Positions 14,574 through 24,373 are shown, counted from the stretch's first letter. The stretch: DNA of 42,894 nt from an uncultured Rhodospirillaceae bacterium (GCA_913020445.1 CAJWAR010000037.1:1-42894), one strand, 5' to 3'. The notes: generated from the letters alone by a model not told the origin. Made by a program: numbers and translations.

Positions 14574-15980
14574 ATGGCACTCCAGTTCACATTAAATGGC
14601 GAAAGGCGCGAGGTATCTGGAGTCTCGCCGACCATGACCGTGCTGGATTACCTGCGGGAAAATGCCGAATTGACCGGCACCAAAGAAGGCTGCGCCGAAG
14701 GTGATTGCGGTGCCTGCACGATTGTGCTGGCCGAAACCACTGATGGTAAGCCGCAATACAAAGCGGTTAACGCGTGCCTGTTGATGGTGCCGCAGTTGGA
14801 TGGCAAACACGTTTTTACGGTCGAGGGTTTATCCGCGAGCGACGACCTGCTCGACCCGGTGCAAGATGCCATGGTTAAGACCGATGGTACCCAATGCGGT
14901 TTTTGCACGCCGGGGATTATCATGTCGCTCTTTGCGCTGCGCCAAAGTGATGCAGAGGTTACGGAAGGTGAAATCCACGACACATTGGCGGGAAATCTCT
15001 GCCGCTGTACTGGTTATCGGCCGATTGTTGAGGCGGCGCGGGAAGCCTGTGTGGCGCAACCGGACGGTTCTGCCCTGGCAACGCTCGACGCCAGTGACAG
15101 CTACCAGAAAGCTGACCAGACCTTTCACACGCCCAAATCAATCGATGAAATGGCGAAGGTTTTTGCGGCCAACCCGGAGGCAAATTTGCTCGGTGGCGGC
15201 ACGGATTTAGGTATCTTAGTGAGTAAAGAACGAGAAGCGTTATCGACTGTCATCCACACAGGTCGCGTCGCCGAGCTTTTGCAGATCGACGAGACCGATA
15301 CCGATATTACCTTTGGGGCCGCTGTAACATACACAGAGGCCCTTCCTTTTATAGAACGGCTATATCCGTCATTTGCGACCTTGATCACCCGCATTGGCTC
15401 TGTGCAAATTCGTAATGTTGGTACCATTGGCGGCAACATCGGCAATGCCTCACCCATTGGCGACACGCCACCGTGCTTAATCGCCTTGGACGCGACGCTT
15501 ATTTTGTATTCCGAAGCAGGTGAGCGGGAATTGCCGATCGAAGAGTTTTTCCTCGATTACCGGAAAACCGATCTTAAAGCCGGTGAGTTTATTAAAGCCG
15601 TCCGCATTCCGAAGTTGAGTGAGACCCAAGAGTTTCGCACCTACAAAATATCCAAACGCTATGATCAGGATATCTCGGCGGTAGTGGGCGCCTATCGCAT
15701 TGAGCTTGAAGGCGATGCTGTCTCAGACGTGCGCATTGCGTATGGAGGTATGGCAGCGATACCAAAGCGGGGTGTGGCGTGCGAAGCTGCACTGATTGAT
15801 AATGCCTGGGATTTAGCAACGGCCATGACCATGCTGGGCGTTGTTCAAGAAGACTACCAGCCGATCAGCGATCATCGGGCGAGCAAAGAATACCGCCTGC
15901 AAGTCGCCGGTAATTTATTCCAGCGCCTCTATCAGGATTTATCCGGTGTCGACCAAACCCTTGAAGTGGTGGCGGTCTAA
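14574..15980 (+). CDS. xdhA: Xanthine dehydrogenase small subunit (FeS and FAD domains)
   Basis: This 468-residue subunit carries two [2Fe-2S] clusters and the FAD domain. The plant-type cluster ligands are in GCAEGDCGACT (Cys40, 45, 48) with a further Cys in NACLL. The second cluster uses CGFCTPG and NLCRCTGYRPI. The FAD-binding domain follows (LLGGGTDLGI, RNVGTIGGNIGNASPIGDTPP). Together with XdhB it oxidises hypoxanthine to xanthine and xanthine to urate in the cytoplasm, giving electrons to NAD. The stop codon overlaps the xdhB start by one base. The 79-bp gap after puuD has no clear terminator, so one long transcript is likely. Confidence 0.96.
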   Translation: MALQFTLNGERREVSGVSPTMTVLDYLRENAELTGTKEGCAEGDCGACTIVLAETTDGKPQYKAVNACLLMVPQLDGKHVFTVEGLSASDDLLDPVQDAMVKTDGTQCGFCTPGIIMSLFALRQSDAEVTEGEIHDTLAGNLCRCTGYRPIVEAAREACVAQPDGSALATLDASDSYQKADQTFHTPKSIDEMAKVFAANPEANLLGGGTDLGILVSKEREALSTVIHTGRVAELLQIDETDTDITFGAAVTYTEALPFIERLYPSFATLITRIGSVQIRNVGTIGGNIGNASPIGDTPPCLIALDATLILYSEAGERELPIEEFFLDYRKTDLKAGEFIKAVRIPKLSETQEFRTYKISKRYDQDISAVVGAYRIELEGDAVSDVRIAYGGMAAIPKRGVACEAALIDNAWDLATAMTMLGVVQEDYQPISDHRASKEYRLQVAGNLFQRLYQDLSGVDQTLEVVAV

Positions 15981-18286
15981 TGGACGGCTCACAAAATATT
16001 GTCGGCGCTGCCCATGACAAGATTCAGCATGACAGTGCGGTCAAGCATGTTACCGGCAAAGCGCTCTATATTGATGATATGCCGAGCCTGCCGGGAACGC
16101 TGGAGATCGTGCTCGTCACCTCGCCGCACGCCTATGCCAATATAAAGTCCATCGATGACGCCGACGCGCTGGCGCAATCAGGCGTTGCTGCCGTTCTGAC
16201 GGCCAAAGATATTATTGGCCACAATGATATCGCGCCGATATTTGAAGGTGAGCCTGCGATAGCTGATAGTGTTGCGGAATATGCCGGCCATCCGGTCGCC
16301 ATCGTCGCGGCTGAGACCTACGACCAGGCTTTTAATGCTGCCAAGCTGGTTAAGGTTGACTATGAAGAGCTCACCCCCGTTTTGGATATCCAGGATGCGA
16401 TGGCGAACGAGCAGTTCACCTACACGCCACCCTCGGTGACCAAAGGTGATCCGGACGCCGCGCTTGAAAGTGCCTCTCACCGTCTGCAGGGAGAGATGTC
16501 GTGCGGCGGGCAGGATCATTTCTATTTGGAAGCCAACGTGGCTTTGGCGGTTCCGGGCGAAGACCAGGACATGACGGTTTACAGTTCCACCCAGCATCCG
16601 ACTGAAGTTCAGCACGGCGTCGCTCATGTGCTGGGCGTGCCAAGTAACGCGGTAACGGTTGAAATCCGCCGCATGGGTGGTGGCTTTGGCGGTAAGGAAA
16701 GTCAGCCGACGATTATTGCGGCGATGGCGGCGCTCGTCGCGGCTAAAACCGGCCAGCCAGCCAAGCTGCGCTTGCGCCGGGATGAAGATATGATCGTTAC
16801 CGGCAAGCGTCATGACTTTGAGTTTAAATATGATGTCGGCTTTGACGATGAGGGCCGGATCGAAGGCATCGATATTGAGATGGCGATGCGCTCCGGCAAT
16901 GTTGCCGATCTTAGCTCCGGTGTGATGGCGCGCTCGCTCTGTCATGGTGACAATTGCTATTACCTGCCAAATGCGCGTTTCCGGGGCTATCCGTGTAAAA
17001 CCAATACGGTGTCTAATACCGCTTTCAGGGGCTTCGGTGGTCCCCAGGGCATGATCGTCATTGAGACCGTACTTGAGCACATCGCCCACCATCTTGGCCA
17101 AAGCTTGGATGAAATTCGCAAAGTGAACTATTACGGGCAGGACGACCGCAATCAGACGCCCTACGGTCAGATTATCAACGACAATATTATTGAAGAATTG
17201 GTCGATCGGTTGACCGGGGAGATTGATTACGAGGGCCGTAAAAAAGCGATTGAGATGTTCAACGCTGAAAATAAAATACTCAAAAAAGGCATCGCGGTAA
17301 TGCCGATCAAGTTTGGCATTTCGTTTAATATGCCGGCGCTTAATCAGGCGGGTGCGTTGGTGCATGTTTACACCGATGGTTCGGTCCATTTAAATCATGG
17401 CGGCACGGAGATGGGGCAGGGGCTCTTTACCAAAGTTGCGCAAGTGGTGGCGACTGTATTCCAGATCGACATCGACAATATCAAAATTTCTTCAACGCGA
17501 ACGGACAAAGTACCCAACACATCGGCGACAGCCGCCTCAGCCGGCTCTGACCTCAACGGCATGGCAGCATATGATGCAGCGGATAAAATCAAGGGCCGTA
17601 TGACCGGTATCGCGGCCCGGCATTTTGATGTTACCGAAGATGAAATCGAGTTCCGCCAAAATTGTATTTATGCCGGCAACGAAAGCCTGACCTTTGCCGA
17701 GCTCGCCCAAAAGACCTGGGAAGCTCGCGAATCTTTGTCAGCCACCGGATTTTATCAAACGCCGGATTTGACCTGGGATCCGATCACTTGTACGGGATCA
17801 CCATTTTATTACTTCAGTTATGGGGTGGCGATATCAGAGGTCGTTATCGACACTCTGACCGGCGAATCACGGACGCTGAGGACTGATATTCTGCAGGATT
17901 GCGGGAAATCTTTGAACCCGCGTGTCGATTACGGCCAAATTGAAGGCGCCTTCGTGCAGGGCATGGGTTGGCTGACATCGGAAGAACTTGTCTGGAACGA
18001 TCAAGGACAGCTTTTGACTCACGGGCCATCAACCTACAAAATCCCAGGTAGTCGGGATGTCCCGCCAGAGTTTAACATTCACATCTTGGAGGATGCGCCT
18101 AATCGAGTGCCGACAATTTTCAGATCAAAAGCTATTGGCGAGCCGCCGTTAATGTTGGCGATTTCGGTGTGGCTAGCCATTAGGGATGCAGTACGGCGCT
18201 CGGGCGATGGATCAAATAGACCAAATCTCAATGCTCCGGCAACACCGGAAGCAATATTAAAAGCGGTAACGGAAATTAGGGCTTAG
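15980..18286 (+). CDS. xdhB: Xanthine dehydrogenase molybdenum subunit
   Basis: This 768-residue subunit binds the molybdopterin cofactor and holds the hydroxylase active site. Visible signatures are RMGGGFGGKESQP (cofactor region), TNTVSNTAFRGFGGPQGM with the substrate-binding arginine, GGTEMGQGLFTK, and SKAIGEPPLMLA with the catalytic glutamate at about 721. Length fits the split bacterial XdhB. The cofactor sulfuration chaperone XdhC, often the next gene, is not found in this window and must be encoded elsewhere. The ABC importer begins 15 bp downstream, consistent with one operon. Confidence 0.96.
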   Translation: MDGSQNIVGAAHDKIQHDSAVKHVTGKALYIDDMPSLPGTLEIVLVTSPHAYANIKSIDDADALAQSGVAAVLTAKDIIGHNDIAPIFEGEPAIADSVAEYAGHPVAIVAAETYDQAFNAAKLVKVDYEELTPVLDIQDAMANEQFTYTPPSVTKGDPDAALESASHRLQGEMSCGGQDHFYLEANVALAVPGEDQDMTVYSSTQHPTEVQHGVAHVLGVPSNAVTVEIRRMGGGFGGKESQPTIIAAMAALVAAKTGQPAKLRLRRDEDMIVTGKRHDFEFKYDVGFDDEGRIEGIDIEMAMRSGNVADLSSGVMARSLCHGDNCYYLPNARFRGYPCKTNTVSNTAFRGFGGPQGMIVIETVLEHIAHHLGQSLDEIRKVNYYGQDDRNQTPYGQIINDNIIEELVDRLTGEIDYEGRKKAIEMFNAENKILKKGIAVMPIKFGISFNMPALNQAGALVHVYTDGSVHLNHGGTEMGQGLFTKVAQVVATVFQIDIDNIKISSTRTDKVPNTSATAASAGSDLNGMAAYDAADKIKGRMTGIAARHFDVTEDEIEFRQNCIYAGNESLTFAELAQKTWEARESLSATGFYQTPDLTWDPITCTGSPFYYFSYGVAISEVVIDTLTGESRTLRTDILQDCGKSLNPRVDYGQIEGAFVQGMGWLTSEELVWNDQGQLLTHGPSTYKIPGSRDVPPEFNIHILEDAPNRVPTIFRSKAIGEPPLMLAISVWLAIRDAVRRSGDGSNRPNLNAPATPEAILKAVTEIRA

Positions 18287-18301
18287 GAGTTTGGGGGCAA
18301 C

Positions 18302-19834
18302 ATGACAGAACAAACACCGCGATTGGAACTCGAAGGGATTACCAAAGCCTATCCAGGGGTAATCGCCAATAACAATGTGAGCATGAAGATCATGCCGGGT
18401 GAAATTCATGCGTTGCTCGGCGAAAACGGTGCAGGTAAATCGACGCTGGTCAAGTTTATCTATGGCGTGCAGAAGGCTGATTCCGGCACGCTCAAATGGC
18501 AGGGCGAAGAGATGGTCATTGCTAATCCGAACGCCGCCCGAAAACTCGGTATTGGCATGGTGTTCCAGCACTTCTCTCTGTTTGATGCGATGACGGTGGA
18601 GGAAAATATTGCCATTGGCATTTCACCGGAGCTTGCTGCGGGTGATCTCAAACAACGTATCCGCGATGTTTCTCAGCAATATGGCCTGCCGCTTGATCCC
18701 ACTCGATATGTGCACTCTCTGTCGGTCGGTGAACGTCAGCGCATCGAAGTGGTGCGCTGTTTGCTGCAAGACCCTAAACTGCTGATTATGGATGAGCCAA
18801 CTTCGGTTTTAACACCGCAGGAGGTGGACGAGCTTTTCAAGACCTTGCGGCATCTCTCAGAAGAAGGCGTTTCCATCCTTTATATCAGCCACAAATTGCA
18901 GGAGATTAAAGACCTCTGTCATTTCGCGACGATCATGCGGATGGGCGAAGTTGTTGATGATTGCATTCCAGCTGAAGAATCACCCCGCTCGATGGCGGAG
19001 ATGATGATGGGCGCAAATCTTGTAAGTCCGGAAAAACCCGGCAAAGCAGAACCAGGCGCAGCGCATTTGGTGGTAAGCAATTTGAGCTTGGCGTCGAGCC
19101 ACCAACACGGTGTTGATCTCAAGAACGTTAACCTCGAAGTTCGCACCGGTGAAATTCTTGGCATTGCCGGCATAGCCGGTAACGGACAGATGGAGCTGAT
19201 GGAGGTGTTGAGCGGCGAGATGCTGGTTGATGATCAAAACGCAGTCATGATCGGCAATGCACCGGTCGGCAAATCAGGACCGGGTATCCGGCGAGATGCC
19301 GGCATGGGATTCGTTCCGGAAGAGCGCTTGGGCCACGGTGCCGTTCCGGAAATGTCGCTTTGGGAAAATGCCTTCTTGTCCGGCTCCAAAAGTATGAATT
19401 TGATGTCCAAAGGTTTCATTAATATCAACGGGTCGGTCGATTACGCGCAAAACGTGGTTTCAGAATTTAATGTCAAAACACCAGGCGTCGAACATGCGGC
19501 CAATAGCCTATCGGGCGGCAATCTGCAGAAATTCATTTTTGGCCGGGAAATTCTACAAAGCCCAGGCGTTATCGTCGCTTTGCAACCAACCTGGGGCGTT
19601 GATGCGGGCTCGGCCGCCTTTATCCGTCAGTCCCTGTTGGACTTGGCAGCCAAAGGCGCAGCTGTTCTGGTTATAAGCCAGGATTTAGAAGAATTGTTCG
19701 AAGTCTCTGACCGCATATCCGTGATTTGCGAAGGCGAGTTATCAGCCCCTAGGCCGGCCGAAGAATGTACGGTCGAGGAAATTGGCTTGCTCATGGCCGG
19801 CATTTCTCACGAAAAGGAGGCGGCTCATGCTTAG
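18302..19834 (+). CDS. BMP-type ABC importer, double ATPase subunit
   Basis: The 510-residue protein has two nucleotide-binding domains in tandem, as in purine nucleoside/simple sugar importers. The first has Walker A GENGAGKST (about 40-48), signature LSVGERQRIE and Walker B LLIMDEPTSVLT. The second is of the usual degenerate kind: GIAGNGQ in place of a full Walker A, signature LSGGNLQKFIF, and VIVALQPTWGVD where Q replaces the catalytic acid. It powers import through the two permeases encoded next. GGAG and GGGGGC upstream of the ATG provide the ribosome site. It follows xdhB by 15 bp and its 3' end overlaps the first permease by 8 bp. Confidence 0.94.
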   Translation: MTEQTPRLELEGITKAYPGVIANNNVSMKIMPGEIHALLGENGAGKSTLVKFIYGVQKADSGTLKWQGEEMVIANPNAARKLGIGMVFQHFSLFDAMTVEENIAIGISPELAAGDLKQRIRDVSQQYGLPLDPTRYVHSLSVGERQRIEVVRCLLQDPKLLIMDEPTSVLTPQEVDELFKTLRHLSEEGVSILYISHKLQEIKDLCHFATIMRMGEVVDDCIPAEESPRSMAEMMMGANLVSPEKPGKAEPGAAHLVVSNLSLASSHQHGVDLKNVNLEVRTGEILGIAGIAGNGQMELMEVLSGEMLVDDQNAVMIGNAPVGKSGPGIRRDAGMGFVPEERLGHGAVPEMSLWENAFLSGSKSMNLMSKGFININGSVDYAQNVVSEFNVKTPGVEHAANSLSGGNLQKFIFGREILQSPGVIVALQPTWGVDAGSAAFIRQSLLDLAAKGAAVLVISQDLEELFEVSDRISVICEGELSAPRPAEECTVEEIGLLMAGISHEKEAAHA

Positions 19835-20945
19835 GCTCGAACTCCGGGGCGAAATGTCCCGCTCCATGATTTATTGGTCGCCGATTTATGCTGTTATTCT
19901 GACCTTTATCGCCGGCATGATCATGTTTGCCATTTTGGGTGTCGACCCTGTGGCGGCAATTTTAACCTTTTTTATTGAACCTTTAAATTCCATGGATGGC
20001 GTCGCCGAGTTATTCGTCAAGGCGACGCCCCTGGTCTTAATCGCCATTGGATTGTCTTTCGGTTTTCAGGCAAATGTCTGGAATATCGGGGCGGAAGGTC
20101 AGCTGACGATCGGCGCACTCGCTGGTGGCAGTGTGGCGCTGTTGTTTTTCAATGTCGATTCGCCACTGTTGATGCCGGGCATGATTATCGCTGGTATTTT
20201 GGGCGGCATGGCCTGGGCGGCAATCCCGGCTTTTCTTAAAACCAAATACGGTACCAACGAAATTCTGACCAGCCTGATGCTAACCTATGTCGGTTTGCTG
20301 GTACTTTCTTATCTTATTCATGGACCATGGAAAGATCCGGAAGGGCAAAACTTCCCGGAATCAAGATTGTTCCATGATGCGGCCATCATCCCGATAATCC
20401 TGGAGGAAACCCGCCTGCATTTTGGTTGGATTATTACGTTGTTTGGCGTAGCTGTTGCTTGGGTGGTGATGACGCGGCATATGATCGGGTTCCAGATCAG
20501 GGTTATCGGTATGGCACCAATGGCGGCGAGCTTTGCCGGCTTTAAGGAAAAGCACATCATCTGGCTCACCCTGATGATCAGTGGTGGTGCCGCCGGGCTT
20601 GCTGGCATGATCGAAGTATCAGGTCCGATTGGTCAAATCGTTCCGGTCATTTCGCCCGGCTATGGCTTTACGGCAATTATCGTCGCCTTTTTAGGCCGCC
20701 TCCATCCGGTGGGGTGTTTGTTTGCTGGGCTGTTGATGGCGCTGACTTATTTGGGTGGCGACAATGCCCAGATCGAAATGAATTTACCCAACGCAGTGAC
20801 CGGCGTGTTCCAGGGAATGCTATTGTTTTTCTTGCTCGCCAGTGACGTGCTGGTGCGCTATCGCATTCGATTTGGTAAAGCCACTGCACTTGTGGCGCCA
20901 GCAGCTGCAACGCCGCCGATGGCGATAGATGAGGAGGGTGTGTAA
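19827..20945 (+). CDS. ABC importer permease subunit 1
   Basis: About 372 residues from the chosen ATG, with eight or more membrane helices of the BPD_transp_2 type. The recognition segment FGFQANVWNIGAEGQLTIGALAGG matches the first permease of BMP-type nucleoside importers. An ATG at 19782 extends the frame, but the ATG at 19827 sits directly behind AAAGGAGG and overlaps the ATPase stop as ATGCTTAG, which is the typical arrangement. The C-terminal tail is short and polar. It pairs with the second permease to form the inner-membrane channel. Confidence 0.92.
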   Translation: MLRLELRGEMSRSMIYWSPIYAVILTFIAGMIMFAILGVDPVAAILTFFIEPLNSMDGVAELFVKATPLVLIAIGLSFGFQANVWNIGAEGQLTIGALAGGSVALLFFNVDSPLLMPGMIIAGILGGMAWAAIPAFLKTKYGTNEILTSLMLTYVGLLVLSYLIHGPWKDPEGQNFPESRLFHDAAIIPIILEETRLHFGWIITLFGVAVAWVVMTRHMIGFQIRVIGMAPMAASFAGFKEKHIIWLTLMISGGAAGLAGMIEVSGPIGQIVPVISPGYGFTAIIVAFLGRLHPVGCLFAGLLMALTYLGGDNAQIEMNLPNAVTGVFQGMLLFFLLASDVLVRYRIRFGKATALVAPAAATPPMAIDEEGV

Positions 20946-20946
20946 A

Positions 20947-21870
20947 ATGCCCGAATGGATAGTTCCCGCATTATTAACGATTATTACCGCATCGACGCCC
21001 TTGGTCTTTGCCGCGGTGGGTGAAGTTGTGGTTGAGAAATCCGGTGTGCTAAATCTTGGTGTCGAAGGCATGATGATTGTCGGCGCGATTGCGGCATTTG
21101 GTATTGGCGTCACCACGGGCAGTGCGACCCTGGCGATAATTGCCGGTGCTGTTGGCGGTGCGGCAGTTGCGTTTATTTTCGGTTTCTTGACGCTTTATTT
21201 GTTGTCTAATCAAGTGGCAACCGGTCTGGCTTTAACGATCTTCGGGCTCGGTTTCAGTGCGCTGTTGGGGCATGGTTTTGTCGGTAAAACTTTCCCCGGG
21301 CTTCCGAAGCTTGAAATTCCGTTCATCAGCGACATTCCATTTATTGGTCCACTTTTATTCGGTCACGACATTCTGGTTTATGGGTCCGTCGTTATCGTGA
21401 TCATAGTCACCTACGTGCTTAACAAAACACGAACTGGCCTGTTGATCCGGGCAGTAGGCGAAAACCATCACGCGGCGCATTCCATTGGCTATTCGGTCAA
21501 TAAGATCAGAATGGCTTGCGTGCTATTCGGTGGCGCAATGGCTGGTTTGGGTGGTTCCTATTTATCGCTCGCTTATACGCCGCTTTGGGTCGAGAACATG
21601 ACAGCGGGCCGAGGCTGGATCGCTTTGGCGCTCGTTGTCTTTGCCTCCTGGAAGGCATGGCGCGCATTCTTTGGTGCTTACCTGTTTGGCGGCATCACAA
21701 TCGTTCAATTACACGCTCAGGGATTTGGTGTCGAGATCGCACCGCAGTTCCTGGCGATGTTGCCCTATCTTGCAACTGTGGTGGTTCTTGTGCTCATATC
21801 ACGGGACAGTTCACGGGCGAGACTCAATGCTCCTGCTTGTTTGGGCAGGAGTTTCCACGCATCAGGTTAA
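20947..21870 (+). CDS. ABC importer permease subunit 2
   Basis: About 307 residues with eight to nine hydrophobic helices. ITASTPLVFAAVGEVVVEKSGVLNLGVEGMMIVGA is the characteristic segment of the shorter BMP-type permease. An upstream ATG at 20929 lies inside the first permease's 3' end, but GAGGAGGG just before the ATG at 20947 fixes the start one base after the preceding stop. The C-terminal tail (about 20 residues, RARLNAPACLGRSFHASG) is not hydrophobic and looks poorly conserved. It works with permease 1. Confidence 0.92.
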   Translation: MPEWIVPALLTIITASTPLVFAAVGEVVVEKSGVLNLGVEGMMIVGAIAAFGIGVTTGSATLAIIAGAVGGAAVAFIFGFLTLYLLSNQVATGLALTIFGLGFSALLGHGFVGKTFPGLPKLEIPFISDIPFIGPLLFGHDILVYGSVVIVIIVTYVLNKTRTGLLIRAVGENHHAAHSIGYSVNKIRMACVLFGGAMAGLGGSYLSLAYTPLWVENMTAGRGWIALALVVFASWKAWRAFFGAYLFGGITIVQLHAQGFGVEIAPQFLAMLPYLATVVVLVLISRDSSRARLNAPACLGRSFHASG

Positions 21871-21907
21871 CTAAGATAAAATTAAACATCTCAATCGGAG
21901 GAAAACG

Positions 21908-22990
21908 ATGATTTCAAAACGTGTATTTTTAGGAGCTCTTTTGTCGGCTGTTATGGTCGTCGGTGCTTCCGCTGGTCAAGCAGCAGAGAAGAAAATAAAA
22001 GTCGGCTTTGTCTATGTCGGTCCAATTGGCGACCATGGCTGGTCGTATCAGCATAATGTAGGCCGTTTGGCGATTGCCCGGACATTTGGCGATCAGGTTA
22101 AAACCACTTATGTGGAATCTGTGCCGGAAGGCGCCGACGCCGCGCGGGTGATTACCAAATTGGCGCGTACCGGCCACAAGCTGATCTTTACGACGTCTTT
22201 CGGCTACATGAACCCCACATTGAAAGTTGCCAAACGCTTCCCCAAAGTGAAGTTTGAGCACGCCACGGGGTTCAAACGCTCGAAAAACCTATCAACTTAT
22301 TCGGCGCGGTTCTATGAAGGCCGCCATGTTGTTGGTTTGATTGCTGGTAAAATGACCAAATCCAACATTCTTGGATATGTTGCTTCTTTCCCAATTCCGG
22401 AAGTTATCCGCGGCATCAATGCCACCATTATTGCGGCACGCAGTGTAAATCCGAAAGTTAAAATAAAAATTGTATGGGTATCTTCCTGGTTTGATCCGGG
22501 CAAGGAAGCTGACGCGGCGAAAGCCCTGATCGCTCAGGGTGCTGACATTATTATGCAGCACACCGATTCGCCGGCACCGCTGCAACAAGCTCAAAAGAAT
22601 AAAGTTTGGGCGGTTGGTCAGGCCTCTGACATGGTTTCCTTTGGTCCCAAAGCTCAATTGACAGCCATCATCGATAACTGGAACGCCTATTATATTCAAC
22701 GCACCAAAGCAGTGCTCGATGGTACTTGGAAATCCCAAGACGTCTGGGGTGGCTTCAAATCCGGCATGGTTACTATGGCGCCCTACAATAAAGCAATCCC
22801 GGCAGACGTCGTCGCCATGGCCGAAAAAGCCAAGGAAGGCATCTTTAACGGAACGGTTCATCCATTTGCTGGTCCGATCAAAAACCAAGCAGGTAAAATC
22901 GTTGTGCCGGCTGGTAAAAATGCTGATGACGGCATGTTGGCAGGTATGAACTTCTACGTCGAAGGCGTTGACGGTTCCATACCGAAATAA
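21908..22990 (+). CDS. BMP family substrate-binding protein
   Basis: This 360-residue periplasmic binding protein has a cleavable signal peptide (MISKRVFLGALLSAVMVVGA, probable cut after GQAA near residue 27). No lipobox cysteine is present, so it is soluble in the periplasm rather than a lipoprotein. The Bmp fold is shown by IKVGFVYVGPIGDHGWSYQH, IFTTSFGYMNPTLKVAKRFPKVKFEHATG, GADIIMQHTDSPAP and AIIDNWNAYY. Family members bind nucleosides or related ligands. Its position between xanthine dehydrogenase and guanine deaminase suggests a purine base, nucleoside or breakdown product. A hairpin with a T-run follows the gene. Confidence 0.92.
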   Translation: MISKRVFLGALLSAVMVVGASAGQAAEKKIKVGFVYVGPIGDHGWSYQHNVGRLAIARTFGDQVKTTYVESVPEGADAARVITKLARTGHKLIFTTSFGYMNPTLKVAKRFPKVKFEHATGFKRSKNLSTYSARFYEGRHVVGLIAGKMTKSNILGYVASFPIPEVIRGINATIIAARSVNPKVKIKIVWVSSWFDPGKEADAAKALIAQGADIIMQHTDSPAPLQQAQKNKVWAVGQASDMVSFGPKAQLTAIIDNWNAYYIQRTKAVLDGTWKSQDVWGGFKSGMVTMAPYNKAIPADVVAMAEKAKEGIFNGTVHPFAGPIKNQAGKIVVPAGKNADDGMLAGMNFYVEGVDGSIPK

Positions 22991-23005
22991 CATAACGCAT
23001 ATTGC

Positions 23006-23046
23006 CGGGGCTCGGTCTTGTGTATCGGGCCCCGCATTCCTTTTTT
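23006..23046 (+). terminator. Terminator or attenuator after the ABC importer
   Basis: CGGGGC (23006-23011) pairs with GCCCCG (23029-23034), extended by TCG/CGG, and is followed by CATTCCTTTTTT. It separates the substrate-binding protein from guaD by intrinsic termination or partial read-through. Confidence 0.75.
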
Positions 23047-23068
23047 ATAAACAAAAGACTGATAAGCC

Positions 23069-24373
23069 ATGTCAGCAAACCCTGACATAAATTCTCCGCT
23101 TGCCCTAAAGGGACAGGTTCTGTCTTTTAATGATGGCGCTGATGCCAGCCAATATGACTATTGGGAGAAGGGCTGCGTTGTCATTGAAGATGGCTTAATC
23201 GCCGCCGTTGGTGATGCTGCTTCAGTTACCGTACCGGAAGGAGCTGGGGTCGTTGATCATGGCGACGATCTCATCATGGCGGGCTTTGTGGACGGCCATG
23301 TCCACTATCCGCAGATGAGCGTGATTGCATCTTACGGCGCTAAGCTCATCGATTGGCTCAATACTTATACGTTCCCGGAAGAAGCTAAATTCTCTAACGA
23401 GGATTATGCCAGCGCTACCGCAGAGTTCTTTTTGGCGGAGTCGCTCAAGAACGGTTACACTACCAGTGCGGTCTTTTGCACCATTCATCCCCAATCAGTT
23501 GATGCGTTCTTCAGCGAAGCCGAGCGGTTAGGTCTGCGCATGGTAGCCGGTAAGGTCCTGATGGACCGCCACGTGCCGGATAATTTATGCGACACGCCGC
23601 AATTGGCTTACGACCAGTCGAAAACCTTAATCGAAAAATGGCATGGCAAGGGGCGTAACCTTTATGCCATCACGCCGCGCTTTGCGCCTACCTCGACACC
23701 CGAGCAATTGGAAGTCGCCGGCGCGCTCTATCAGGAAAGCGATGGCGTCTATGTTCAATCGCATGTCTCCGAAAATGTCGATGAGATCAAATGGGTGGGG
23801 GAGCTGTTCCCAGAGGCCAACTCCTATCTCGACGTTTACAAGCGCTTCAATCTGCTCGGCCCGCGGTCGCTTTATGGCCACGGTATTCATTTCTCAGACG
23901 CCGATATTGCGATGACAGTTGAGACGGATACCTCAATTGTTCATTGTCCGACGTCCAATTTGTTTTTGGGTAGCGGATTGTTCGACTATGAAAGTTTACG
24001 TGATGCGGGCGCTCGGATCGCGCTTGGTACAGATGTCGGTGGCGGCACTTCGCTGTCGCCTTTTGCGACGATGAAAGCAGCCTATGAGATCGCCCAATTT
24101 CGAGACTATTCACTGTCACCTTTTGCCGCCTTTCATATGTTGACCTTAGGTGGTGCCCGGGCCTTGCATCTCGACGATAAAATTGGCCGCCTGGCGCCGG
24201 GCTATGAAGCCGATCTCACTGTACTTGATCTAAACTCAACCGACCTCATTCACCACCGTATGCAAAACGTCGACAGCCTTGCCGATACATTGTTTGCCCA
24301 GATCGTTCTCGCCGATGACCGCGCCATCCGGGCGACCTATGCGAATGGTGCTGAAGTCTATAAGAGGAATTAA
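23069..24373 (+). CDS. guaD: Guanine deaminase
   Basis: This 434-residue amidohydrolase converts guanine to xanthine. Zinc ligands are visible in FVDGHVHYPQ (His77, His79), with SHVSEN, GHGIHFSD and LGTDVGGGTSLSPFATMKAAYE supplying the later His and Asp. CPTSNLFLGSGLF is a characteristic guanine deaminase motif. The C-terminal composite-domain strand (GRLAPGYEADLTVLD) is present. It feeds XdhAB directly. The stop codon overlaps the next gene's ATG by one base, so translation is coupled. A weak ribosome site precedes the ATG at 23069. Confidence 0.95.
   Translation: MSANPDINSPLALKGQVLSFNDGADASQYDYWEKGCVVIEDGLIAAVGDAASVTVPEGAGVVDHGDDLIMAGFVDGHVHYPQMSVIASYGAKLIDWLNTYTFPEEAKFSNEDYASATAEFFLAESLKNGYTTSAVFCTIHPQSVDAFFSEAERLGLRMVAGKVLMDRHVPDNLCDTPQLAYDQSKTLIEKWHGKGRNLYAITPRFAPTSTPEQLEVAGALYQESDGVYVQSHVSENVDEIKWVGELFPEANSYLDVYKRFNLLGPRSLYGHGIHFSDADIAMTVETDTSIVHCPTSNLFLGSGLFDYESLRDAGARIALGTDVGGGTSLSPFATMKAAYEIAQFRDYSLSPFAAFHMLTLGGARALHLDDKIGRLAPGYEADLTVLDLNSTDLIHHRMQNVDSLADTLFAQIVLADDRAIRATYANGAEVYKRN

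Noticed and set aside
16178..17389. 403-codon open frame antisense to xdhB
   Set aside because: It is a shadow of the GC-rich coding strand; xdhB is a clear full-length family member and the antisense protein shows no known motif.
19502..19610. Inactivating mutation in the second ATPase domain of the ABC protein
   Set aside because: The degenerate Walker A and missing acid in the second domain are normal for this importer family.
22292..22993. 233-codon open frame antisense to the binding-protein gene
   Set aside because: It is a shadow frame; the BMP protein on the plus strand is complete with a signal peptide.
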